In this document: positions 35,919 to 48,429 of the stretch, one piece after another | Position numbering within the stretch: position 1 is the first letter of the stretch | Layout: every line of letters begins with the position of its first letter | Assembly: GCA_002778195.1 (NCBI GenBank) | Contig: PCDI01000006.1 | Coordinates: 1,059,950 to 1,123,949 of the forward strand | From: Raffaelea ambrosiae | Lineage: Eukaryota > Ascomycota > Sordariomycetes > Ophiostomatales > Ophiostomataceae | DNA: 64,000 nt | Direction of reading: 5' to 3' | Notes under the pieces: model-generated | Databases searched by the model: none | Told to the model about the DNA's origin: nothing | What the model saw: only the letters and a program-made list of their open reading frames with translations | Position numbers and translations under genes: made by a program

Positions 35919-38900
35919 TGGGATGGCTGTATGTGCGCGTGAGAGAAGAAGAGAAAGAGGGAAGAGAGAGAGGAAACACAGAGAAACGGGGCAACGGGGG
36001 GAGAGGAAAGGAGGCGAAGCCCGTGAGAAGCTTGGGCAAGCTTGTGGAGGCTGAAGCTTGTGAGAAGCTTGCGATATATGGCGGCAGACAAGGGCAGCAG
36101 AGCTAGTCGAATGCGGCAGGCGAGAAAGGATTGGGCAAATATTATGTCTCCACGTATAGGGAGAGAAAGAGGAAAGAGGCGAACGGGGGCAGAGGGCGCC
36201 AAAGAGACTTAATAAAGGGCAATGGTCCGAGGACGGGGAAGAGGTTCCTCGGTAGCTTCAGAAGCCGAGAGGACGACAGACAGGGAACAGGAGAGTCTGC
36301 CAGGGCCAGCCGAGTGCGAAATGGTGAAGAAAGCCACGCCCCGGTTGAGACAACACAGACGGGACGGCCGTTGTGTGCCCTCGAGAGAGGAGGGTGTGAG
36401 GGGGGGGGGCAGCTGGCTGATTTGCTGGAATTCTGATTGTGCTGGTTGGGGCTCGCTTTGGGCGATGCTGTGACGTTATTCGCAAAAGAAAGCCGAGGAC
36501 GGCACCACCAGCTCGCAGACGCACAGGCGAGCACAACAAAGGCCGTCAGGGCCGATAGACTGGCTGGCAGGGCAGACTCAAGCCAGAGAGAAACGGAACA
36601 GGAACACAACAAAGAGTGGACGGGCGGGTGGGACGGGCGGGCAGCAAAAGAGATATGCAGAGATATAGCTAGGAAGACGAGAGGGTGTGCGTGGGCGTGT
36701 GGAGGCGGGACGAGGAACAAAAAGGCTGCTATAGGAGGAACAAGAAAGAGGGAGAATAATCGACGAGACACAGAAACAGAGACGCCGGGAGCGAGAGTGG
36801 CCGTCCAGCTCAGAGGCCTGCCGAGAAGTGGACGCGGAGGGGCGGACGACTGAGGTCCCTGGAAGTCGTGGCACTATTTTCCTGCTTTATTTTGCGCAAA
36901 AAACGCGGCCGCCGGTTTTTATTTTCCCTGCGGGTTTCCTCTGGGCTTTTTTTTTTTTTTTTTTTTCTTGGTCCCTCGTGTGAGCCGTTGGGCGGAAAAC
37001 AAGAGAGGGCTGCAGACGGCTACTGGCTGGCGACGGGCCTGTTCTGCGGGCTGTTCTGCGGGCGATCCTGCGGGCGTGTTTTTGGCATGTGCACGAAAAG
37101 GAAGGTGAAAAATCGGATAGGAAGTTAACGGAGTTGGCGATGGGCGGGTGAGCAGAAAAAAGAAAAAAGCCAGAAAATTTATGCAAGAAGGAAAAAAAAT
37201 CTAATCAATTAAAAGTGGATTGAACTAAAAGGAATTTTCTTAATAAGCGAAAAAAAAATCAAGGGACAAAAAAAAGGGACAAACGTCGGCCCTAAAAATG
37301 GGAAGGCTGGGGCGCGTGTTTGGATTGGTGGGCACAAGCCTGGGAGTCGAGTGGAGGGAAGAAGGAGCCCCGGCAATGGAAGCTCACAGGGAAGTGCTGT
37401 TCCTGCTGGACTGGAAATGAGTGGAGACCCAGTGGGTGGAGCTGCCAAAGGGAAGGAAATGAGGAAACAAGAAAACCGAAGGAACCCAGAAAGACTGCGA
37501 AGTTGAATGAAACAAGAATGGGAAAATAAAATCAATGGGAAAATAAAAGAGACCCTCGCCCCGCCCCCCCAAAACGGGGAGCAGTTGCCCTTAAAAGAAC
37601 ACGGCTGTCCTGGCGAGCCTCTCTCACAAGGAAAGAACGAACAGAGCTCGAGCTCCTTCCAGGAAGGCACGTCCCGGTGGCTTGCTCCTGCTCGCTCCTG
37701 CCGTGACCACAGCTTCACAGACTCGCACGTTCTAGGCTCTTTCCTCATTCAGACCATGCCGCCTCTTACCAGCCCCTGCTAAGCCTGTTCGTCCGCCCGC
37801 TCTTTCTGTCTCTGTCGCCTTGTGTTTCTCATTGATGCGTCTGTTCTGTGTCTGTCCTGTGTCTGTCCTGTGTCCCAGACGCCAGGCAACCCGTGTCGGC
37901 TTGCATCACGCTCGGGAGCCACTTGCACGCGCCCTCCAACGGTCGAGCTCTTCCCACAGGCGCACGACCCCTCCCCCTCGGTTATAGCATAATCTATGCT
38001 ATGCCAGTCGCCGAGCCTGGCAGGGTCGACCCCTGCTGATATGCAGGTAAGGGTAATTTCGGGTTTTGATGCGCTTTGATTTCAGGGTCTCTTTCTGGAG
38101 CCATCTGTGAAATCGATCAAGCCATCACCACTTTCTTTTTGGTTCGGGGGTGCTTTTTTTTCGTTTCGTGTAATATTTATTTTCTTTCGTGATTTCACGG
38201 GGTTTTCAATTTTTTTTAAAAAAATTTAATTGCTCGCTACTGTTCCTACTCGCGTGTTCGTCTCTTTCTCGCTACTCCGTCCTGGTTGTTCTGGCCCTTC
38301 TGGAACAACCTCCCTCTCTTTGGTCGCCTAATAGATCTGGCCACCACCAACACATCTTGTCATCTCATCTTTCGAACCAGCTCCCTGTCTTGTTCTCATC
38401 TCTCGTTCGGCCCTTTTCGTCTGGTCTGGCATTCTCTTTCTTACTATGTACGTTGACGGGACAGACCCCACAACGCATCGTCTAATCGCATCTCTATCCT
38501 CCTTCCTTTTCTTGCCATTGACTACCTGTATCAATACTCGTACATCCGAGTCAGACTGCCTGCCATCTGACTCGAACATCTCCCAAAATCCCTGACCCTG
38601 TCTTGTCTTCGTGCATGTCCGCTCACATGGTCCGCCTGTCCCCCACTGCCTGTTTCACACACGCCAACCACCCTTACCCTTGTCGGCGAGTTCCTTTGTA
38701 CGGAGAGCCATATACGAGTGAGATACACCGTCCTCCTCTATCTTACACCCGCTTTGTACCAGACGTACTCGTAGAATACCAGCCTGACCGACAAGTCTGT
38801 GTCCAATGTGCCCGGTGTGCTCCGTGTTCTGCCTCGGTTTCGAGTTTGCGGTTTGCGACCGGCATTGCGACCGGGGTATGTGATGAACGACTAGTTGGTG

Positions 38901-40195
38901 AATATGCTATGCTTTCTTCCCCAACTCCCCAGTGCATCTCATAACCAATACCATGTATCTTACTGCCTGTGTTAAGTATCTGACATGCGATGCAGTTGCA
39001 TGTAGCCGCCCGGGAGAATAGCAAAACTAAAGAAAAGAAAGATCAAACAAAACAGGAAATCGCATCTCGATGAGATGGGGTCCAAACACGTAACTACAGG
39101 ATATAATCACCCCCCCATGCCAGAAATGCATTCTCTTAGTCACTCCTGTACGCCCCGACTTCTTATTTTCCACTCTGTGTCTCTCTCCATGAGACTGTGG
39201 CGAACGAGCGTTGGTTGACTTATGCTGGGAGACAGAACACGGAACAGTTTGAGGGCATGTAGCCACTTGGCTCGTTCTGCCCGACAGCTTCTTTGTCCTG
39301 TTCGTTTTCCTTTTTCTCTTTTGTCTGCAGGTTCTGCTTTTCAATCCCGTCCAGTCCCGCCTTCGGCACGGTCTCTGCACCGGCGTGGATGGACGGAACG
39401 GATGGCGTGCAGGTTGCATGCATGCAGGCATGAATGGTTGGTCTGGGGCGGGGGGAAGGCCATGTAAGCCAGCTGTGCCCGCTGGCAGCACGGCATGAGG
39501 GCACTAGGAGGAGATGCATTATGGACTTGGGACTTCCTCCCAGGCGAAAATAAAGAGAACGCATTGCTCTGTACTCGGTATTGGCATGCACCGACCCCCC
39601 CCCCAAAAAGGATATGCAGCGGACCATTGCCGCAAAGAGACGCTCGAGAAGCTCGGATTGGCGCACAGAAGCGAAGTTGGACGCAAGGGAGACGAGGAGA
39701 AGAGGACAGGGAAGTACACCTCGTTAGATCGCTTGTTATTGCCGTGACGGGTGCAAGACACGTTCTGAAATCCGAAATTTGAATTTGCTCTTTCCCAACA
39801 CTGACCTAGACTTCTGGACCTCGCCAGACCTCACCAGACCTCTCCAAACCTGCCAGGACCTTTACCTTGTCGCCACTCTACTCCTTCCATCACACCTTCT
39901 CGCATTCATCAACAATCACACGTCCTTCTTCCAAGGTAGGGGCCAAGATCCCTTTGTTTCATATGTCCAATCAGTCGCTCTCGTGTCCACTGTTGGGGAT
40001 CACTCTTGGCGAGTTGCCTCCCAGGTCACCTCGAGGCTCTCTTCCCGAGGCTCTTCTCAAGGCTCTCCTGTCCAACACCTGTTACAATCACATCTGGTAA
40101 GTCTCTTTTGTCCAAGCCAGCTCGAAAAACGACATTCTCCTCTCGAAATGAAATGGCCATCCCTCTTTATCCCATACGTTTTCCTTTTTTCCCCT

Positions 40196-40387
40196 CCCCC
40201 CCCCCCCTTTCTTTTTTTTTGCTATTTCGTCTGCTTCTCTTCTCGTCCAAACGCACACGCCCTCTTTTGCTGCCTACAAGAGTACTTTGCNCCCCCCCCC
40301 CCCCTTTCTTTTTTTTTGCTATTTCGTCTGCTTCTCTTCTCGTCCAAACGCACACGCCCTCTTTTGCTGCCTACAAGAGTACTTTGC
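40196..40387. repeat. 97-bp tandem duplication flanking a single N
   Basis: The sequence from a C-run through GCTATTTCGTCTGCTTCTCT to AGAGTACTTTGC appears twice, at 40196-40290 and 40292-40387, apparently identical, with one undetermined base at 40291 between them. Most likely the result of two contig ends overlapping and being joined rather than merged. Confidence 0.9.
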
Positions 40388-41094
40388 AAGAACATGCTCT
40401 CCCGGTTAGCAAGTGGACGGCAATATACATAGTACGCCACACTCCTCCCCCCCAACTCTCCTCACTCTCGCCAACCCCACTCTTTTTTCGGCTGGTGTCT
40501 TCTTACCCGGTATGAGCAACACCGTGAAAATGCATTCGTATTGGATAGAAAGAGAAAGGGGTGTGGTTGTATATGGCCCAGCTCACCAGAGTGAAGAAAA
40601 AGGGTAGGAAGAAAACGTTTCGTCCAAATCGGCCCACACCAAGACGTAGCAAAGCAAGACACACACGCATCCGTGCCACCCCATCTGTATTGTGTTTCTC
40701 TTGTCTTCTAAAAATTTTGCCCTCTCTTTGGCCCCTGTCATGTCCCTGTCATCATGAACCACATGTGTCCGTGCGAGAACATGTATCTACACGCATGTAG
40801 AGGTCTATCTGAATACAACCATGTATCTGGAATTATGGTATTTTCCCGTGTCGGTAACATGCACTGTTCCTGTATGGAAAAGAACATCTTACGCTGTCAA
40901 GCGCTGAGAAACGACCACCCACAGTACTGGACGGGATGATGGCACGGCTATGTACATGGCATGTACAAGTTGGAACTTCATATCAAGAGTATTAGCAGAA
41001 GCTCATCGTACATGAGAAGAAATAGATTGAATACCTTACTAGGGAACCAATTGTAAGACACGGAAAAAGAAAAGAAAATGAAAAGAGAACTTGA

Positions 41095-41095
<1 letters not shown>

Positions 41096-41136
<41 letters not shown>
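41096..41136. repeat. CA microsatellite, about 20 units
   Basis: Uninterrupted CA repeat; the longest dinucleotide repeat in the window. Confidence 0.95.
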
Positions 41137-41138
<2 letters not shown>

Positions 41139-43112
41139 CAAAAACCTCACCGAAACCTGGCGCTTTCTCCTGCTGGTGACATCCGGCAGTCTTGCACTGC
41201 ATGCTTGCGTGGACTCGTTTAAAAATCCCCATGTTTGTTTCTCTATACGCAACACCCGCTTTCTCTCCCCCCCTCTTTTCCCCTTTTTTTCTGAAATTTT
41301 TCTTTCATTCCTATCACATTTCTTTCTCAGCTCGTCTAAGTTTTCCGGTCGAGATTTTCCTCAAAATAGCCGGGGTATGGTTTGCAAAAAGAAAGGGGAA
41401 AACAAAAGTGCCGTACCCTTTTCACCATGTGATCCCATCATCTCCAGATGAATAGACGGGGGGGCAACACCCGGTGATGGAGGGCATTTCTTACATGGCA
41501 ATATCTGAGTCGAGACCCTGTGAGATTTTGTCCCTCACACAACCCTCCCTCTTCGGCGATTTTTTTTCTTCTTTCTTGATCCCGGCCCGTCTTTCCTTTC
41601 TGTTCTTGCCTCACCACACCCTGCCTGGTCACACTTACCCTCCTTTCTCGTCGACTCCCGCACCGTCCGACCGCCTTGTCTGTTACACAACCGTCGTAAA
41701 TGGCCACACCGAGCTTGTAAAAAAAACAAAACAGAAAATAGAAACCGGATTCCTCCGCGGAATGTCGTGTTTCTGCGTCCTTCTCTTTTCAGAGTACCCA
41801 TACTTTTCTCTCCTGAACTCAAACCTTGAAGCGGAAAACGAGGCGCGGAGCCTGAGCAGGAAAGGGGGCGTCCTTCCTCACACCGAACTACAATTTCGGT
41901 CGGCTGTCAGCTTTTGTCGAGACGTTTGGGGGCAAAGAAGGGGGGTAGGACATTGCAAATACCTTGCAAGAGGCATCCTCAAGAAATATACGGCAAAGGG
42001 GAAACATGTGGAAAATTGTGACAGGACGATGCGGTAGAAAAAGCGCACAAAAAGATCAAATAATGTGAAACACGTTTCTTGTAAAGGCATGACAAAATAA
42101 GAGCAAGAAGAGAACTCCCATTGGAACACGAAAACACAAAGAACGGCAAACGAGGTAGGAGAGAAAAAGGACCCTGTACTCTAAGCAGAATATCGTTTAC
42201 TCGCCTGCTTACGACGCTTGTGGTTGGTGGTGTCGTCCGTGCTTTCTGTGTTGGTCTGGACAGAGCCATTGGCGACAGCTTCTCTGGTTCTTCCGCCTAC
42301 CTTCTTCTGGCTTTCTTTTCTTTGAGATCATTGTATCTAAGCAAGGGGATACGGCAAGAGAAGACAAACACAGGTCATGCTAGACCAAAAGAAATACGAT
42401 GACCACAGAATGGCCGAGAAACACAGCAGTAGGAAACTGAATGTAGTGTTCTGCAAAGCTGACCCCGGCCATCACCACAAAGGCAAGGCCACGCAGATGA
42501 TTGGTGGCCTGGCATCTCGGTTCAGGAAATCCGTACCAGCGGACGTGCTATATATTTCATCTGCCGTGGTGACATTTGTCCGTCTCTCCTGGTGCCATCC
42601 CTCCGAGAAACATGCAAAAGAAAAAGCTAGGACCTAGACCCGGATTGTCCTAACGTTCCGTGATTTTGCTTCCCAGAACGCTTCAGATTTGCTCTGATCT
42701 GCCTCATTTGGGTCGGCTATATTCAAACAAGGGCCACAAGCGCCCCAAAGGGTTCCCGAAGGGGAGCCGAGCAGAAGAAGACCTGGGACAAGGGGAACGG
42801 TTCGAGTGATCTCGAGAACCAAAAGGATATATAAACCGGAAAGGGAAACAGGAAGAACCAGCGAAAATTAAAAAACCATCCGTGCGGGAGCTTGTACGAG
42901 TATTTTGGAGAACACCCGTTTATCCAATCACCCTTTTTTTTCTGGTGCACCGTACATCGTAAACAGGTTTCAATATATCCTAAACGTCATTGCATATCGT
43001 TCGTTCGGTTTCCATTAGATTGAGACTTCTTTATGGTCATTCGTTTCTCTTTCGACCATACCCTCTTTGCTACCCATTTGTGTGTCCTCGTAACTTCCTC
43101 CCCCATTTATTG

Positions 43113-44701
43113 TCATATGAAATTGTGATTTTGGTCGGCCGCTGTATCAGACACCTCCCACCGTGATGATGTCTCCAACAAGGGCTTGTAGTGTACCCAC
43201 CACAACTGCTGTTCCGAGCAGAGGAACATCTCGCCTTCTCGAGCAAAGCAAAAGTTGGTCACACCCCCTGAAATATATTTTCATCAGCAATCAAGAAACG
43301 CATCACACACCCCCCCCCCCCCCCCCCTCTCCCTCACACTCCTTCACTCCTTCACCCCTTCTTGGTAGTGCTTACCTGGAACCTCCATCACACCGAGGAG
43401 AACGCCGCCGGCATTCCACACCTCTACGCCGTCGGCACATCCAGTGAAAACATTTCCCGAAGAATCACACTTGATGCCAATGGGCACGCCGCGCAGTGGG
43501 TACGCAAACACTCGCTTGTTGGCCAGAAAGTCCGACCCGGCGCGTCGTACCACATCGTACGCATAAATCGTTGCGGACCTATTTGGTCAGAAGAGAAAAG
43601 AGAAAGAGAAGGAGACGGAAAACAGGGAAAAAAAAGAGGATGGGGGGGCAATGCCTACCGAGTAAAATCTTGGTTTCCGTCACCGTGGACGGCATCTGTG
43701 TCTGTGACATACGCCGTCTTCGCGTCCGGACTCAGGCAAATGCCGGTTGGCCGCCGCAGATCGTCCGCCACCACGCGCAGAACGCCCGACACCGGATCGA
43801 ACCGGTACACGTGGCACGGCAGCTGCGGCTTCTTGCGGAAGTCCTGCTCGAAGCCGTGGCAGGGATCCGTGAACCACAGCGACCCGTCCGTCGGCGCGCA
43901 GGCCAGATCGTGCACCGAGTTGAAGTCCCGCCCGAAATAGCCCGTCACCAGCGCCCGCGGGGGCTTGCCGCGCGGCATGTAAAAGAGCCCGCTGGTGCCG
44001 GGGTTGGGGTTGCCCTGGGCGCAGTAGAGGACGCCGCCCGAGGTGCCCCCCGCGGTCGGGCCCATGCTGTACGCGATGGCGCCCGCCGGCATGGGCATGG
44101 ACGGCGGCGGGCGCAGCTTGGACCACTCGACCGAGGTCACGTCGCCCGTGCTGTCGCGACGGAGGACGATGCGCGATATGAGGATGATGGGCAGCTGGGA
44201 GCTGCTGGTGGACTGCAGCAGGTTGGACGTCGCGTACAGGACCTCTTCTGTCGGCGGGGGGGTTGCTGCTCCCGATAATCCATCCTGCTGCTGTACGCTC
44301 GTCGTCTGCTCGACGACGTAGGCACAGCCTGCATGGAAGAAGGGGTTGCGCGACGACTCTGCCGATGACAGGAGCAGTGCATGGCGCAGACCCAGTCCAA
44401 AGACCCTGATAAAGTCGGGGTGATACTGCACCAGCGATATGCCTGGAGACGACGACGACGATGTGTCTGACCTGGCCTCGGGCAGACTGCTTGGCTGTCA
44501 GCCGTGGACTCTCTTGCTTGGAACAGGGGGGGTATCTCACGTAGGAGAGTCTCGTCTGGAGCCTCCCCGGCGACCTAACACCTAGCGATTCATTTATTCT
44601 CAGCGCCTATCACAGCATCACTGGCTACGAACTTGCGGAAAGTGGCTCACCTCGTATGGCGTGGCCTCGATTCGTATGTCGCTGTTTGTGGACGAGGACA
44701 T
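43113..44701 (-). CDS. SMP-30/gluconolactonase-like (LRE-like) enzyme
   Basis: Six-bladed beta-propeller of the SMP-30/gluconolactonase/LRE family, which hydrolyses lactones using a divalent metal. Five exons on the minus strand (44701-44651, 44574-44541, 44442-43659, 43578-43376, 43267-43113) give 408 residues, a normal length; exon 2 is only 34 bases. Family signatures: FNSVHDLACAPTDGSLWFTD, RPTGICLSPDAKTAYVTDTD and, in the last exon, GGVTNFCFAREGEMFLCSEQ. The Asn in FNSVHD and the Asp in VTDTD correspond to metal ligands in this family. No signal peptide is evident, so it is probably cytosolic. The substrate cannot be told from sequence. The last 25 residues run past the usual LW-x-V end of the family and may reflect a missed splice or local change. 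Confidence 0.85.
43310..43327. repeat. 18-base C homopolymer inside an intron
   Basis: A C18 run (G18 on the coding strand) in intron 4 of the SMP-30-like gene. Homopolymer length is likely to be uncertain or variable. Confidence 0.9.
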
Positions 44702-45733
44702 TTTTCAGGTGTGGCGAGGTTGAGGCTGAAAAAAGAGAGTATGGGAGTTCTATGTGAGCGAGCGCAGACTGGAATAGGAGCTGCGAGAAAGACAGCACAT
44801 GGAGAATTGAGATGATGGTGGTGTGCACAGAGCCTCATGTCAGAGGTTGTGTTGCATCGCCGGAAGGAAAGCCAGCCGAACGTCTCAATGCCTAATATGT
44901 AGAGTTTGAGGGGGAGATTTGCATTTGATGCGGAGTAATTGTGAGAAGGCCGTCATACACGGACACACTATTAAAATAAAATGGAAATATATATGAGAAA
45001 ATACAAAGAAACAAAGACAGAAAATGGGAAGCTACGTCAAAGGACACACAAGACAAAGAGGAAGGAGTAGCTACAATTCACTGCTAGTTCCAGTTGACAT
45101 TACAGGTGCGTTATCGTTGATTCGCCGCAAAATGCGGACTTTAGTTTAAAGCGATTGCGCCTGCCTGCCGTTCCGCAAGGAGTGTCCCGGACCGCTCCTT
45201 CCCTCCTTCTCTCGACGGAGTTATTGGGCCAACCCCGATCGGCAATCGAATCAAAGGCATCATACAGTTCAGTCGCAACAGTAAACATGGGGGTCAAAGT
45301 TCCGATGGAGCCAAAACTCAGAAAGACACAAAGCACACATCGCGATCACTGACTCCCGGGATCGTGCTCGGCCAAGCGGGAAGAAACGTAGACATACGGG
45401 CAACGGGCGTCATGAAAGCGCTCCGGACAGCCTTCTAATCCATTGCCGGTTTCAACATGTTCTCAAGGACCATTCTAGGATGCACCGTCTAGACATTGCC
45501 TCTCCATTGCCCTTCGATTCTCATTTTCCCCAGGTGTTCTCGTTGTTGTTCGATGCAGCCGGTTCTTTGTGCGCGTGATGACAGTTTTGTCCTTTCTTTT
45601 TTATTTCGCGACAATAGAAAAAAAAAATGTACAGTGTGGATCTGGGGGTCCTATTCAGAACAGATATGATCGCTCCCAACCCAAGGCCACCGTCCTTCTC
45701 CCGCCATCGTCGTCGCCCTCCCTAGTGCGCCGG
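44702..45733. other. Spacer between the SMP-30-like gene and ATP synthase subunit K
   Basis: 1 kb with no supported gene. The part next to 44702 is the promoter of the SMP-30-like gene. A 78-codon minus frame at 45100-45336 has no recognisable content. Confidence 0.6.
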
Positions 45734-46217
45734 TTACTGCTTCTTCTCGCCGGCGTTCGCTTCGTCAAGGAACTTCCTGTAAAGCGCCAATTACGTTAGC
45801 CAGCCGAGTCAGACACTGAATTATGGGAAGAGAAGACACGGGCGGGATATTCCCCGGGGTTCCGGTCGTGCGCCGTTCGGCACGTACTTGATGAAGTCCT
45901 CCTCGTCCGACGAAGCAGCGTGGATGGGCGGCGGCGTCGCGAGCGTCTTCTTGGGGCCGCTGGTGGCAGCATAGATGCCGCCGAAGAGGACAGTCAGGGT
46001 AGCCATGGCCAGCTGCAGCAACGAGTTAGCCTTTCGGGTCCCAATTGATGCGCATGGTGGTTGGTTGTCTGCGCGAGATTGGTCTGCGCCAGGGTCCAGC
46101 GGGCCAGATCGGACGACAGCTTGATCGGAACACAGCTGCGGTCCGCCGGCCATGGGGAATTATACTGACATAGTGGGAGCCGACCTGGGCACCGAAGATG
46201 GGGTATTTGGCGACCAT
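45734..46217 (-). CDS. atp19: Mitochondrial ATP synthase subunit K (Atp19)
   Basis: Small inner-membrane subunit associated with dimers of F1Fo ATP synthase. Three exons on the minus strand (46217-46170, 46012-45888, 45776-45734) give 71 residues. The N-terminus MVAKYPIFGAQVGSHY joins to LAMATLTVLFGGIYAATSGP, a single membrane span followed by the conserved SGPKK; then IHAASSDEEDFIKKFLDEAN matches the C-terminal helix of filamentous-fungal Atp19. Introns are 157 bp (GTCAGT...CTGCAG) and 111 bp (GTACGT...TTACAG). Both short outer exons were found by matching splice phases to the family pattern. Confidence 0.9.
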
Positions 46218-46877
46218 TGTTGCGAGAAGGTTATCACGGGATCCCGGAAGACGTGTGGTGTGTGAAGGGCGAGGTATGCGGAGTGTTATGAAGAGTTGGT
46301 GGAGCGGAAGAGGAGAGCAACGTCGAAAGGAAAAAAACAACGCTTGTGTTTTGCAAGACTGGCAGAGCTCCCGACCGAAAACCGCTAGTTGGGCGGATTA
46401 ATGCCCGCCGGTCCGGGAATTTCTCTCGTACAGGGGTTATGCACCAAAACATACATATCACGTGCTAACAGCACTCGGATTCTGGATTCTCGGTTAAACC
46501 CAGGGCGCCGCTCGCTCTCTAGACCAGTCCATGGTCAGCGCGCGGCAGCCTATTTGTTCAGGGTTCCCGTGGCTTTACAACTACTCGTACATACGTCACA
46601 TCCTAGCCCCGCAAGGTATCGGAAGAAGCCTCTTCTCGGCAAACCCTCTCTATCTTTGGGTGGGTTGCGAGGGTGGTGTAGTTTTTTTATTTATTTGTAT
46701 CTTACTTGTATTCCACCATTGACAGGCTTCTTTACTCTTCTAGACCTTTTCAATCACACTTCCTCAATCAACCCTTGAGGCACAGGCGTCTTGTTTCACT
46801 GAATTGCTTACAAAATCCACCTGGACAAAAAAAAAAAAAAAAAACCAGAACACGCTGACCCGAATTGCCTGCCAACG
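46218..46877. other. Divergent promoter of atp19 and the MTP18-like gene
   Basis: 660 bp shared by two nuclear genes for mitochondrial proteins. A CT-rich tract and an A-run (46827-46843) lie just before the plus-strand start. No coding sequence seen. Confidence 0.6.
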
Positions 46878-47893
46878 ATGTTCTGGGGCAAGGGTCCAGA
46901 CAAGTCCGGCGAGACGAAAGCCGAGGACAAGAAGCCAGATGCTGCCAGTCCACTGCCGCCGGCAGACAAGCTGCCAGACTACGAGAAGCTGCCCAAGTCG
47001 CTGCAGAAGATCGTCGACAAGGAGGACAAGGAGGACAACTTTTACAACGAGCTGATTTCGGGATAGTATGTCTTGTTCTATGCGTGCATTTCCCGTGATA
47101 TCTACGACCGCTGCCTTCTTTCTCTCTGCCTCCTCCTCAATTACCTCCTGCTCCTGTATCACATGGACTTTAGTCTGGCTGACATACCTGGCCATCTCTC
47201 CCCCCCCACAGCGTCCACGAGTCTACCGAGTCCAATGTTCGCTATGCTGCCTACGCCGCGCGGCTGCGCACCATCATGCTCTCTGCCCACCGCTATGTCG
47301 CCTACACGTCCGACATTGGCGAGTCCTTCCGTCCCGTCGCCCACCCATACATGGTGAAGGGCGCCTACGGCATCTCTTGGGCGTACATCCTCGGCGATGT
47401 CGGCTACGAGGGCTACAAGGCCTACTGGCAGAACCAGCGCGTCCTCCATCCGGACCTCAAACTCACCGACTACCAGCGCCGCGTCGCCAACATCGAGCTC
47501 GAGCCCGCCCCGCCTGGAACTGACATTGTCGCAGGTGTCGTGCCTCCGCTCGAGGACTACCGCACCGTCATGGCCCAGCGCGCCATCTTCCAGAGTCTCG
47601 CGAGCATGGGTCTGCCGGCCTTCACCATCCACAGCGTCGTGCGCTACTCGGGCCGCGCCATGAAGAATGTCAAGAACACGACGATTCGCACATGGGGCCC
47701 CATTGGCCTGGGCCTGTCGGTGGTGCCGCTGCTGCCCACGCTATTCGACAAGCCGGTGGAGAATGCGGTCGAGTGGGTATTCCACAAGGGATTCGAGGCC
47801 TACGGCGGCAAGGAGGCCGTGGGGGATGCGCCGACAATGGGACGGGAGGCGGCTTTGCATCACAGGAAGGTGCCTAAGGAGAAGGAGCAATAA
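46878..47893 (+). CDS. Mitochondrial fission process protein 1 (MTP18/MTFP1-like)
   Basis: Inner-membrane protein family linked to mitochondrial division. Exons 46878-47065 and 47212-47893 give 289 residues; the 146 bp intron splits a Tyr codon (ISG-Y-VHESTESNVRYAAYAARL). The family core is complete: RYVAYTSDIGESFRPVAHPY, WAYILGDVGYEGYKAY, IFQSLASMGLPAFTIHSVV and WGPIGLGLSVVPLLPTLFDK, with three or so membrane-embedded helices. The N-terminal 60 residues are charged and disordered and lack a classical presequence. The end (HHRKVPKEKEQ) is basic. The location beside atp19 is probably coincidental, although the two share an upstream region. Confidence 0.92.
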
Positions 47894-48429
47894 ATGGAGA
47901 CGCCAGGCGAATAAAAAGGGAGGCTAGGACAAAACTCATACTGGCAATCGAGGACCGCATTACAATCACAGATGGAGGGGGGGCATGGAATGAAGACAAC
48001 ATCTCAAATCACAAGGAGTACAATGGATGGTTGGACGGTTGAAGTTTGGTGAACGGACGATCTCACCTTATGTTTTGGTTTTATGTTTTATGTTTTAATA
48101 TTTTCCTGCTGTTCATGCTTGTGGCGTTATGGCAGTGTTTTCTGTGGTGTTTTTGTACTTTGAGAATTCTCCGCACTGGTTTTGCACACATCTCCAACGA
48201 ACTTGATTTCAGATATATCCTGTTTGACTTTCCTGAAATTGAAACATAAATGGCAGGCAACTAGTAGAGATGTCAAATAAACAAACGCAAGAATGTGATC
48301 AATACATTCATGGTATAAATATAGACGCTTTACCCAGCACATCTCACCCCTCCCACAATATCCAATTAGCTACCACACCCCCAACTCCAGTGACCCAATG
48401 CAACGCTCTTTAAATCACCCTTCTCCCTC
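47894..48429. other. Spacer between convergent genes
   Basis: 536 bp between the 3' ends of the MTP18-like gene and cuz1. AT-rich, with a TTTTATGTTT repeat near 48072-48098; nothing coding seen. Confidence 0.6.

Larger units (their letters stand above)
35919..43112. other. 7.2 kb spacer
   Basis: No supported gene. 35919-36850 is likely the leader and promoter of the Abp2-like gene. The rest holds homopolymers, a CA microsatellite, an 8-bp palindromic hairpin at 37984-38002, a 10-base CTGTGTCTGT repeat near 37846-37874 and an assembly scar at 40196-40387. Open frames here are low-complexity (Ser, Pro, Phe, Leu from pyrimidine tracts). Confidence 0.6.

Noticed and set aside
36142..36771. 209-codon minus frame upstream of the Abp2-like gene
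   Set aside because: Ser/Pro/Leu-rich translation of a purine/pyrimidine-biased leader; more likely 5' untranslated or promoter DNA.
42798..42822. GGTTCGAGTGATCTCGAGAACC, tRNA-like or hairpin
   Set aside because: It is a short imperfect palindrome; no cloverleaf can be drawn around it.
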